DNA from: Deltaproteobacteria bacterium
Lineage (GTDB): Bacteria > Desulfobacterota > Desulfarculia > Adiutricales > Adiutricaceae
Direction: 5' to 3'
Assembly: GCA_031276865.1 (NCBI GenBank)
Contig: JAISMF010000085.1
Location: 1 to 48,382, forward strand
DNA: 48,382 nucleotides
The translations under genes were made by a program, and so were the position numbers. Under the pieces are notes generated by a model. The model did no database searches. It worked only from the letters and a program-made list of their open reading frames with translations, and was not told where the DNA came from. This document shows, piece by piece, positions 1 to 7,547 of this stretch. Numbering within the stretch: position 1 is the first letter of the stretch; each line of letters opens with the position of its first letter.

Positions 1-118
1 ATTGAGTAATTAAAAAAAATCGGCGTAAATAATTTTTATGTAATATTCCTAAAATAATAAAGTGGCCGTCATAAATGGGGTAAAATTCTGTTGGGGCAAA
101 AATGGGGGGGAATTATAG

Positions 119-301
119 ATTATTCCTTATAGTGAAACAATTGAACAACTTGCTATGGATATCAGATTTTTTTCTGGTTTAAAAATTCCAGATTCATTTA
201 TAGTTGCAACTGCTTTAGACAAAAATACAATACTTATAACTACCGACAAGAAAATTCTGAAATTAAAATGGCCTGGACTTGACGTTCGTTCAATTTTTTA
301 A
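119..301 (+). pseudogene. C-terminal remnant of a PIN-domain (VapC-like) toxin
   Basis: An open frame of 60 codons that follows a TAG at 116-118, has no start of its own and ends in TAA. It reads as the last third of a PIN-domain ribonuclease: LKIPDSFIVATALDKNTIL, then ITTDKKILKL and PGLDVRSIF. In VapC toxins this region carries the conserved acidic residue of the DxxIAATA motif and the later TxDxxF-like acidic motif; both are recognisable here (PDSFIVATA, TTDKK). The N-terminal half with the first catalytic Asp is missing and no antitoxin gene is visible, so this is a dead fragment. It sits at the outer edge of the accessory region next to the integrase. Family call from motif pattern only. 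Confidence 0.6.
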
Positions 302-321
302 TCAAATTAGTTTCTTTTACA

Positions 322-465
322 TTTGATGCTACTGCAAAAAGTCCCTGATTTTTAAAAAATAGAAATAATATACTTTATGAACTATAGGCTATTATAATTT
401 ATCCTATATTTTGTATGCGGTCGGAAAATATATTTCAAACTCAGACTTTTTGCACATGCATCAAA
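322..465 (+). repeat. MITE-like ~145 bp inverted-repeat element, copy 1
   Basis: A 144 bp AT-rich non-coding segment bounded by inverted repeats. The left end reads TTTGATGC, three variable bases, TGCAAAAAGTC. The right end is the reverse complement of the same pattern with only those three central bases different. The interior (AATAATATACTTTATGA, then TTATCC and TTGTAT) is closely matched by the copy at 25453-25597. It has no ORF. I could not identify a certain target-site duplication. Confidence 0.65.
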
Positions 466-1393
466 ATTAATCCCAATAAGCCGAAACAACGAGCTTTTTC
501 ACATAAAAATAGAAAATAACCCTTATTTTATTATCAAACTGTCTAGATAATCCGCCCAGTCCTGCATCATTTTTTTCCGTTCCGGCAGGTACTGGGCGTG
601 GTTATAACTGGCCCTGACGCTGTTCCGTTCGCTGTGAGCCAGCTGACGTTCGATCCAGTCGGTGTTATATCCCTGCTCGTTTAATAGCGTAGACGCCATC
701 GCCCTGAAACCGTGAGGGCAAATTTCCTCTCTTGAATAACCAAGATACCTTAAGGCGGCGGTAAGAGTCACATCCGATATAGGCCTAGATATTGACCTCG
801 ATCCTGGAAATAAATACTTGGAATCACCCGTATATTTTTTTAACTCTTCAATAATTTTAATTATCTGGCTAGCTAAGGGTACAATATGCGGAGTTTTCAT
901 TTTCATTTTATCCGCTGGAATACGCCAAACAGCCGTTTCTAAATTAATTTCCGTCCATTCAGCCCATCTTAATTCACCAGGTCTGACAAAAAGATAGGGC
1001 AACAGCCGTAATGCGAATTTTACAGACGGCAACCCGTCATACTCATTTATTTGAGCTAATAATTTACCTATCTTGTCCGGGTTAATAATAGTCGCGCGAT
1101 GGGTCACTTGTGGTGGCATTAACGCCCCTTTTAAATCTAAGGTGTAATCCCTCTCCATTACCCCGCTGGCGACACCGTATCTACATATTTGCGCTACAAC
1201 GGTTTTTATCTGTAATTCCCAGAAAAGTTGTGACCACACATAAAAATGGCGTTAAATTATACTTTTTTACCACTCTCTTAATTTCTCTATTTATCGGTTC
1301 TTTGTGAATATTTACCAAAAAATATAATAATTTAGGCAGGTAATCGTAATAATTAAGATTAAGTATAGCTCATAAAAATTGCTAAAAAATGTG

Positions 1394-1422
1394 TTGACAT
1401 CCCCTTTTGATTGTGTTAGCTT
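1394..1422 (+). promoter_or_regulatory. Probable transposase promoter
   Basis: TTGACA at 1394-1399, then 17 bases and TAGCTT (1417-1422), lies about 50 bases before the transposase start. The -35 box is perfect and the -10 box is poor. Confidence 0.4.
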
Positions 1423-1469
1423 GTGGTATCAATAGTTTTAACCACAAGGTTACAAATCGTGAGAGGGTG

Positions 1470-2978
1470 ATGATGGCCAAACCATTCATAGCAGTACACC
1501 GCAGCAAAGGCATTGAATACGCCAGCATCTGCACCCCCAAAAGGGTGGATGGAAAGAAAGTCAACAATCCAATCTATCTGGGTCGGGTCCTCAACCTGGA
1601 AGAAGGGAGATTCCGTAGCAAAGAAAGAGGTGAGTTCTTCTACTCCCTTGAAAAAGGATACTCTTACCCGACGGTTGATCCTCAGCTCACGATTAATAAC
1701 GCCAAAGCCAGATGTGGTTTGAATCTTGGCCACGTATATTGCACTCACCTTTTGCTAGAAAGGACTGGATTGCTGAATTTGTTCAGAGAGACTGAACAGA
1801 GCTCTCCGGATACACTGTTAGCCTTGCTTATGCATAGATTGCTGGACGAATACGCTGACTCCCACGCCAACGCTTTTATGAATCAGACTTATACGTGTCT
1901 TTTATATCCCAAAGCCGACCTGACCTCCCAAGGCATAAGCAGATACCTGGAAAAACTTGGCCAGGAATCAATAAGAAAGGATTTTCACAGGCGATACATC
2001 AATATGATGTGCCCTAACAACAAATCAGTTGGAGTCCTTATTGACAGCACAGGTCTCTCAAATGACATTGACTTACCCATCACAGCGATTAGCAATCACG
2101 GCGGCGGCCCGGTAAATGAGATTAGATTAATATATGTAGTAGACAGAGAAACAATGAGCCCCATATATTATAGGGCGATCCCTGGTAATGTGGTAGATGT
2201 GGTAACTCTAAAGGCTACCATCAGTGAACTTTTAAGCTTGAATGTGAATATCGAATACTCCGTGCTGGATGCCGGGTACAACTCGGAAAGCAATCTTGAA
2301 GAGCTGTACAGTCTTGACATAAACTTTATGACAAGGCTTATATCGAACAGGGGTTTATACAAAGATTTACTGGCTGAGCATTGTGATTCAGTCATGAATG
2401 CGAGTAACCGTATCGTATATAACGGCAGGCTGATCTTTATGACAATGAACAAAGTGAAGCTTCCAAATAATCGTACAGCATATGCTTATATTGGGGTAGA
2501 CTTTGATAAAAAGAGCATAGGAATAAAACAACTAAGTTTGCGTGAAGATCAAGCGAATCCCATGCCTGACGATGTCTATGACAAGAAATTTAATACAGCG
2601 GGAATGTTTGTCATGATCTCGTCTCTAGAAATGGACAAGAAAGAGGTTCTCCCTTATTATTATTCACGTCAAACTATTGAACAAATATTTGATGTTAGTA
2701 AAAATTATGCTAAAATGGTACCTCTTAATGTTCAAAAATTATCAACTTTTAATGGACACATATTACTATCATTTATTACAACTATTGTATATCTTAAATT
2801 ACAAAAAATATTTCATAATACAAAATATAATGCTATCGATTTCATAACTGAGCTTCGAGGAGTTATCTGCACAGTCTATGACGATCACTTACTTGTGTTC
2901 GAACCAACGGCTAGACAAAAAGAAATACTAAAAATTCTAAAAATGGAAATACCTCTTAAAATTCCGATTAAAACCTAA
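1470..2978 (+). CDS. DDE transposase, IS1634/IS4-superfamily type
   Basis: Catalyses cut-and-paste movement of the surrounding IS. The protein is about 502 residues, starting MMAKPFIAVHRSKGIEY; the open frame runs back to 1407, but the ATG pair at 1470/1473 follows a GAGAGGG-type ribosome binding site and is preferred. Candidate DDE residues are Asp in VLIDSTG (about residue 190), Asp in VLDAGYNSES (about residue 265) and Glu in the YSRQTIEQIFDVSK segment (about residue 410). The last is the YREK-like C-terminal motif region of IS4-type enzymes. The ISNHGGG and AIPGNVVDVV segments, matching the GNxxD-type stretch, are also typical of IS1634 proteins. Base composition drops to strongly AT-rich after about 2640, while the first two thirds are balanced. 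The frame is intact, so the enzyme may be active. Confidence 0.88.
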   Translation: MMAKPFIAVHRSKGIEYASICTPKRVDGKKVNNPIYLGRVLNLEEGRFRSKERGEFFYSLEKGYSYPTVDPQLTINNAKARCGLNLGHVYCTHLLLERTGLLNLFRETEQSSPDTLLALLMHRLLDEYADSHANAFMNQTYTCLLYPKADLTSQGISRYLEKLGQESIRKDFHRRYINMMCPNNKSVGVLIDSTGLSNDIDLPITAISNHGGGPVNEIRLIYVVDRETMSPIYYRAIPGNVVDVVTLKATISELLSLNVNIEYSVLDAGYNSESNLEELYSLDINFMTRLISNRGLYKDLLAEHCDSVMNASNRIVYNGRLIFMTMNKVKLPNNRTAYAYIGVDFDKKSIGIKQLSLREDQANPMPDDVYDKKFNTAGMFVMISSLEMDKKEVLPYYYSRQTIEQIFDVSKNYAKMVPLNVQKLSTFNGHILLSFITTIVYLKLQKIFHNTKYNAIDFITELRGVICTVYDDHLLVFEPTARQKEILKILKMEIPLKIPIKT

Positions 2979-3754
2979 GTGTCTGTCTAGGCATCCGCCC
3001 AAGAACTGAACAAAACACAAATGAGAAAGCCGCCCAGGTGGAAGCTAGCAGCCAGTCCGATTTCGTCAATCGTCTACCGAACGAGAAGCTTTGCAAGGGG
3101 CCCGCTCATTGTTTGCTCCCGTGACTGAGCCGCCCCGTCACCGGGGACTCAAGCATGTGGTCACAACTTTTCTGGGAATTACAGTTTATCTTTTTAACAG
3201 TCTGTAACGCCCCTCTTTCTTCAACTGGTCTAAGCACTTTTTCTAAAATAAGTCTAGGTGTAATATCTTGTAGGCTAACATTACCTAATTCAGGCAGAAT
3301 AAACCTTTTTAAAAAACTTTTTTTAGTTTTTTTCTCTTTTTGTGATAAAGTTGTAAGAAATTTATCTCCCCATTCATCAGCTAAATCTTTAAAAGTTTTT
3401 GGCGCCCATTGTAAGTTCACGCCGTTGTTGTTTTGCAAATTCGTCCTGAATTCCAGGGCTATTTTTCTTGCACTGGCGATACTAATTATAGGCCAGTGGC
3501 CGAAAGTCTCTATGGAGGCTTTTCCGCTGGAATAATATTTCAACCGCCACGACTTGGTGCCGGAAGGTAAAACTTCAAGGTACAAGCCATGACCGTCGAA
3601 AACCTTGTAAGGTTTTACGGAAGCCATGAGCTTATCGATTTTCGGATCAGAAAGGGTAATATGACACCTCCAACAGTTCCATTACCCCACATATTACCCC
3701 TTTTGATAAAAAAATCAAGAGAAATTCCTTTTAATCATCCTTTTTGCTCTGAAT

Positions 3755-3799
3755 AAAAAAAAGAGAAAAGCCTTATAATTTCCGGCTTTTCTCTTTTTG
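3755..3799 (-). terminator. Intrinsic terminator after tRNA-Val
   Basis: Read on the minus strand, AAAAGAGAAAAGCC and GGCTTTTCTCTTTT form a perfect 14 bp stem around an 11-base loop (3773-3783), followed by a run of T. It lies about 45 bases past the tRNA 3' end. The structure is nearly symmetrical and could work in both directions, which would also shield the tRNA from the integrase region. Confidence 0.8.
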
Positions 3800-3843
3800 C
3801 TCTTTAATGAACTATATTGCTTTATTGTGCACTATTATATATT

Positions 3844-3918
3844 TGGTAGGCGTGAAGAGATTTGAACTCTTGACCACTACCGTGTCAGGGTAGTGCTCTC
3901 CCACTGAGCTACACGCCT
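3844..3918 (-). tRNA. tRNA-Val (GAC anticodon)
   Basis: A 75-base cloverleaf on the minus strand. Acceptor stem AGGCGTG pairs with CACGCCT, discriminator A, and CCA is encoded. The D-arm is GCTC/GAGC. The anticodon stem CTACC/GGTAG encloses the loop CTGACAC, giving anticodon GAC (valine). The T-arm AAGAG/CTCTT encloses TTCAAAT. Its 3' end points toward the integrase gene, the classic arrangement for integration into a tRNA 3' end. Confidence 0.95.
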
Positions 3919-4013
3919 CCGTTACCAAATCCGGGTCGGGGGAGAAGCGTCCGCCCCCCCCAGGCCGAAGGCCGGCGTGAATGGTAGGACGTCCACCGCA
4001 CTCATATACGTTT

Positions 4014-4042
4014 CTTATACCCCCCGGGTCTTCCTTTGTCAA
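4014..4042 (-). promoter_or_regulatory. Promoter of tRNA-Val
   Basis: On the minus strand TTGACA (4037-4042), a 17-base spacer and TATAAG (4014-4019) form a near-consensus sigma-70 promoter about 95 bases before the tRNA. The tRNA-Gly gene in this window has the same -35, -10 and spacing. Confidence 0.8.
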
Positions 4043-4108
4043 GCCCTATTAAGCCCCCCCGGACGTCATCCGCTTAAAAGCCTAGCCTAGGGGCTCCGGG
4101 TCCCGGCG

Positions 4109-4156
4109 AAATAAAGCCCCGGGCCCCCCTTAAGCTTGATCCGGGGGGTCCGGGGC
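4109..4156 (-). terminator. Intrinsic terminator after pilQ
   Basis: On the minus strand GCCCCGG-A-CCCCCC pairs with GGGGGG-C-CCGGGGC around a 13-base loop and is followed by TTTATTT. It begins about 20 bases past the pilQ stop and fits the end of the pilus operon. Confidence 0.6.
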
Positions 4157-4175
4157 CGGTATTTCGGTCCCGATC

Positions 4176-5633
4176 CTAGATGTTGATGGGAATGATGCTG
4201 GCCGTGATGAAGATGAGGAGCTCGGTTTTCGAATTTTGAATATTCTTCTCCTCGAAGAGCCAGCCCAAGAGCGGGATGGCGTGGAGGCCGGGGACCCTGG
4301 TTCCGCCCACGCTCTGGTTGTCGGTGATGATGCCGCCGATGACCACGGTTTCGCCGTTTTTAACCATGAGCTTGGTATGGGCCTCCTTCTTGTCGATGGA
4401 GGGCTCGTCGGCCGTTCCCAGCTTGGCTCCGGGGGAGTCCTTGGTCAAGGTGATCTGCAAGGTCACGATCTCGCCGTTCTCCTCGATGTGGGGGATGACC
4501 TCGAGGCGCATCACGGCGTCCTTGAACTCGGTGGAGGTGTTGGTGCCCAGGCCGCCGCCGGACTTGTAGGGTATCTGCTGGCCCTGCTCGATGTAGACAG
4601 CCTCGTCGTTGGAGGCCATGATGCGGGGCGAGGATATGATCTTGGTCTGGCCCACGACTTCCGAGGCGTTAAGCTCGGCGTTTAATAGAAGCGTTCCGGC
4701 CTTGTTGAGGAAGCCCATGCCCAGGGCCATTCCGTTGCCGCCGCCCACGCTCATGGCCCCGAAGACCTCGCCAGGCATGTAGTCGCCCTCGGTGAGCTCG
4801 GTGCCGATCAGCCCCGAGGTTTCGGAGTGGCGCTCGGACCAGCCGCGGAAACGGTCGTAGGCGCCGCCCCAGCGCACCCCCAGGGACTGCTGGAACAAAG
4901 CCGTGGCCTCCACGATCCTGGCCTCGATGAGGATCTGCTTGGTCACCCGGTCGTTGCGCTCGGCAAGCAGCCTGATGGCCCGCAGCGACTCAATGTCGTC
5001 CTCGACGTAGATGTCGTTTCCTATGACCTTCACGTTGCCCCGGGGGCTCTTGGCCTTCTCCAGCTCGGAGGCCAGGGTGGTGACGGAGGAGTATTTGGGG
5101 GTGTAGGTCCACTTTTCCAGGGAGACCCGGACGTTCGGATCCGAGAGATCGGGGGTGGCGCGGCGGATGTTGTCCTTGGTGTCTATGCGCAAAACGTTCC
5201 CGTTCTCCACGAAATCCAGATTTTTAGAGGCCAAGACGATGTCCAGGGCCTGATCCCAGGGGACGTTTCTGAGTTTCAACGTCACCTTGCCGCTGACCGC
5301 GTCGGAGACCACCACGTTCTTGCCGGAAACCTCGCCTATGAGCCTCAATATGTTGTGGATGTCGGCGTTCTGGAAATCCAGGCTGATGCGCTCGCCGGTG
5401 TAGACCTTCTCGTCGCCCAGCCCCAGGCCGGACAGGGCGCTTCCGGACCGGGCCTGCGCTGGAGCCGGCTGCGGCTGCTGCCTTGGCGGCTGGGCCGCCC
5501 CTCCTCCGCCCGGGTCGGCGGGCGGGGCGAAGGTCTGGGCCCCGCATATTCCGGCCGTCAGGAAAACAACCGACACGGCTAACATTAAAACGGGCGCGAA
5601 AGGCCTGAGAAGTACGGAAGGGCTGATTCTCAT
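4176..5633 (-). CDS. pilQ: Type IV pilus secretin PilQ (short form)
   Basis: Outer-membrane secretin that forms the gated channel for the type IV pilus. The protein is 485 residues with a signal peptide (MRISPSVLLRPFAPVLMLAV, cleavage near ICGAQ), a Pro/Gln-rich linker, and an STN/N0-like domain at about 65-152 with ISLDFQNADIHNILRLIGEV. An N1 domain follows at about 155-235, and the secretin core runs from about 235 to 485. The core carries IISSPRIMASNDE, VIPHIEENGEIVTLQI, NGETVVIGGIITDNQS and the closing signature GLHAIPLLGWLFEEK. It is much shorter than the usual 600-900 residues because no AMIN (peptidoglycan-binding) domains precede STN. The start is supported by GAGGAG seven bases upstream. 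It is the last gene after pilMNOP, but a 768 bp gap precedes it, so it may have its own promoter. Confidence 0.93.
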   Translation of the reverse strand: MRISPSVLLRPFAPVLMLAVSVVFLTAGICGAQTFAPPADPGGGGAAQPPRQQPQPAPAQARSGSALSGLGLGDEKVYTGERISLDFQNADIHNILRLIGEVSGKNVVVSDAVSGKVTLKLRNVPWDQALDIVLASKNLDFVENGNVLRIDTKDNIRRATPDLSDPNVRVSLEKWTYTPKYSSVTTLASELEKAKSPRGNVKVIGNDIYVEDDIESLRAIRLLAERNDRVTKQILIEARIVEATALFQQSLGVRWGGAYDRFRGWSERHSETSGLIGTELTEGDYMPGEVFGAMSVGGGNGMALGMGFLNKAGTLLLNAELNASEVVGQTKIISSPRIMASNDEAVYIEQGQQIPYKSGGGLGTNTSTEFKDAVMRLEVIPHIEENGEIVTLQITLTKDSPGAKLGTADEPSIDKKEAHTKLMVKNGETVVIGGIITDNQSVGGTRVPGLHAIPLLGWLFEEKNIQNSKTELLIFITASIIPINI

Positions 5634-6401
5634 GGCAGTCTCCTCTGGTGCGTATCATGAACCGATTTTCGCGAGAAAACCGGAAACGTCGCTGCGCGGA
5701 AGTTAAGACGCTTTAACTGAATTCTCCAACAAACGGTCCGGTTCCGCGTTCATACGGAAAGGATCCGTTTCGTTGAGACCGCTCAACACATTAATCGGCA
5801 GAATCCAGCCGCTACTTTAAGAAAATTAGATCAGCCTAGCGCGTCTTAGATACTGTGCGAGCTTTGTTTAAACAGATATTCACCTATAATTTCCGAAAAA
5901 AGTTATATAAGGCTAATTTTCCATAACTGTGGAATAAAAAGCCTAAATACCACCGAAGCCGGCCGCGGCCGCTTCCCTCGGGGGGCTTAACGCCCAATCG
6001 TCCAAGTCCCCGGCCTTCAATTCCGGTTCGGCCGGAGGGCGGCGAAAAAAAGGCGGTAAAATTTCCACGGAGCGCGTCCGCGAAAATAAATCCGGAAAAC
6101 CGTTAAATCCGGCCGCCGAAAAAAATTGATAATTTCCGTTTTCAACAGGAGAACGGCGGCCAAAACGATTCGGGACTGTCAGAGCGGATTGAAATTTAGG
6201 GTGATTTTTTTTAAAAGCCTTTCCGCCGGAAACGATAAATACGGGAATTAATCCGCCCCGGGGCGCTTTTCCCCCGAAATCCCGCAAAGGAAAGCCGGGG
6301 AAGCTTCATGGTTTTCAGTCTAACACGGTCCTTTAACAAGGCGCAAGCGCGCCGGACGCTTCGGCGCGTCGGAACCGAAAAAAAAACAGCGAAAAAACGG
6401 T
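5634..6401. other. Non-coding gap between pilQ and the small pilP-like gene
   Basis: A 768 bp stretch that changes from AT-rich (5690-5945) to mixed and GC-rich low-complexity sequence. The only sizeable frame has composition unlike its neighbours and no family resemblance. No promoter could be assigned with confidence. Confidence 0.5.
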
Positions 6402-6806
6402 TTAATTTTTGAAACTCAAGGTGACCGTCTTACCCGATGGTTTACCGTCCGGACCCAGCTCGTCAATTATCACGTTTGTTTCGGTGATTTCCCGCACCAC
6501 GCCGTTTCCGGAACCGACCTTCGAGCCTTTCTGCACGTTGTAACCGACGCCTCCCACTTCCAGAAGGGCTATGTTGTACGCGGGATCGCTTTTAACCACT
6601 ATGGCGGAGAGGTTCATATCCTGCAGGGGGAACTTTTCCAGATTGGCCGGATCTATCATGCCCTGGTTATCCAGGGCGTCGTCGGAATAAGAAGCGACCG
6701 GCGCGCCGGACGCCGCTTCCTGGCCGCCGGAAACGGAGGGGAGGAGCATGTGAAAAAGAGAGAGGCACAAAACTGCGGTTAAAAAGGAAAAAACATGTCT
6801 AGACAT
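6402..6806 (-). CDS. Second, short PilP-like pilus assembly protein
   Basis: A 134-residue exported protein with an N-terminal signal sequence (MSRHVFSFLTAVLCLSLFHM, cleavage near SGGQEA) and a C-terminal PilP-type beta domain. The domain reads LSAIVVKSDPAYNIALLEV, GGVGYNVQKGSKVGSGNG, VVREITETNVII. The same block in the longer pilP gene upstream reads LTAIVVHPNPENSTALVDSG, then GGVGYLIRKGTKIGPNNGVV, so the two are paralogs. PilP normally links the inner-membrane PilNO complex to the secretin PilQ. This version has no long linker and no DPF segment, and may bind PilQ alone. AAGGAGG lies nine bases before the ATG. It sits between pilP and pilQ with large gaps on both sides. Function is inferred from the domain. 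Confidence 0.8.
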   Translation of the reverse strand: MSRHVFSFLTAVLCLSLFHMLLPSVSGGQEAASGAPVASYSDDALDNQGMIDPANLEKFPLQDMNLSAIVVKSDPAYNIALLEVGGVGYNVQKGSKVGSGNGVVREITETNVIIDELGPDGKPSGKTVTLSFKN

Positions 6807-7547
6807 TTCCCGGCGCCTCCTTGGGAGCGCGTAAGGCCTTCGCCGCGTCTATGTTGAATGTGGAAAGGATGTTGACGGTTCGGGCGAAAATTTATCAGCC
6901 GTTCCCTTGAACTCCAGCTTTTCTTGAGACGGCGCCTCAGCTTAAGCTGAAGCGCGGAAACAGGAATGTGAGTTAATTTTCCAACAACCAAAAAAACGCG
7001 CGCGTCGGGCGAAAGACGAACGTAAAGACCGAAAAAACGCCCAGATCCGATTCGGTTCGATTATTTCGCCCAAGCGCCACGACGCCTTGGGTGTTTCACT
7101 ATTTTCCCGGGGAAAATCGTGCGGCGTTTTTCGAAGCTGAAGCGATTTTTCAGGTAAAGCTCGAGTTAATTTTATCGCGAAAAAATAAAACGCCAGATCA
7201 AAAAACGGAGCGGTAAAAGCGGCGACGCTTTGACGGGTCCGCCTCCGAAAATATTTTTAAAACTGAGAAATAAATTAGAAAACCGGAAATGTGAATTTAT
7301 AAAACCCGGAAAAAAGCTTATAAAACGCTGGAGCTTAATTAAAACAATCCGGAAAAAAACTTACAAAAAGCTGGAGCTTAACTTAAGAAAAGTCCGGAAA
7401 AAAACTTACAAAATCAGGGGACGCCGACTAAAAAAACACGGTTCGGCGAAATAAAAACAAAGAGGCGCGTCGATTTTTTAAAAAAATTTTAAAAATAAAA
7501 ACGTTCCGCTACGGACCCCCCTTTCGGGTCGGTTGTGTCCGATTTTT
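6807..7547. other. Gene-free gap between the two pilP-like genes
   Basis: A 741 bp stretch with no supportable gene. The right half is A-rich and holds an imperfect ~45 bp direct repeat. The frame at 7230-7454 is only a lysine-rich translation of this repeat. No family is recognised. Confidence 0.5.
7306..7425 (+). repeat. Imperfect ~45 bp direct repeat, about 2.6 copies
   Basis: Copies begin at 7306, 7349 and 7394, each with CCGGAAAAAA followed by CTTA(T/C)AAAA and, in the first two, GCTGGAGCTTAA. Spacings are 43 and 45 bases. A shorter CCGGAAA at 7283 may be a fourth, degenerate start. The sequence is A-rich on the plus strand and lies in the pilus-operon gap. Confidence 0.6.

Larger units (their letters stand above)
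1210..3184 (+). mobile_element. IS1634-family-like insertion sequence, 1975 bp
   Basis: The element has perfect 29 bp terminal inverted repeats at 1210-1238 and 3156-3184, starting CTGTAATTCCCAGAAAAGTT and ending in GTGACCACA. It is flanked by a 5 bp direct repeat TTTAT (1205-1209 and 3185-3189). One transposase ORF on the plus strand fills most of it, with a roughly 205 bp non-coding right end. The ends have not decayed and the transposase is open, so the insertion is probably recent. It lies inside the integrase gene in the opposite orientation. Family assignment rests on transposase features, since the length and IRs fit but are not diagnostic. Confidence 0.9.
523..3627 (-). pseudogene. 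P4-type tyrosine integrase gene interrupted by an IS
   Basis: Two halves of one site-specific recombinase separated by an insertion sequence. The N-terminal half (3627 down to 3190) starts MASVKPYKVFDGHGLYLEV, the DUF4102-like arm-binding region of P4-type integrases. The C-terminal half (1209 down to 523) has the catalytic set: Arg in RPGELRW, HGFRA (HxxR), LAHSERN and Tyr in the ASYNHAQY segment. Removing 1210-3184 plus one copy of the 5 bp target duplication restores one frame, TVKKI joined to KTVVAQICRYG, giving 374 residues from the ATG at 3627. The family usually has about 12 more N-terminal residues. The same frame continues upstream to an ATT codon (3658-3660) with GGAGG six bases before it, so an ATT start giving 385 residues is possible. 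Its position next to the 3' end of tRNA-Val fits a tRNA-targeting genomic island lying to the left. Confidence 0.88.

Noticed and set aside
7230..7454. Lysine-rich 74-codon frame in the pil gap
   Set aside because: Produced by the ~45 bp A-rich repeat; no start signal and no family.
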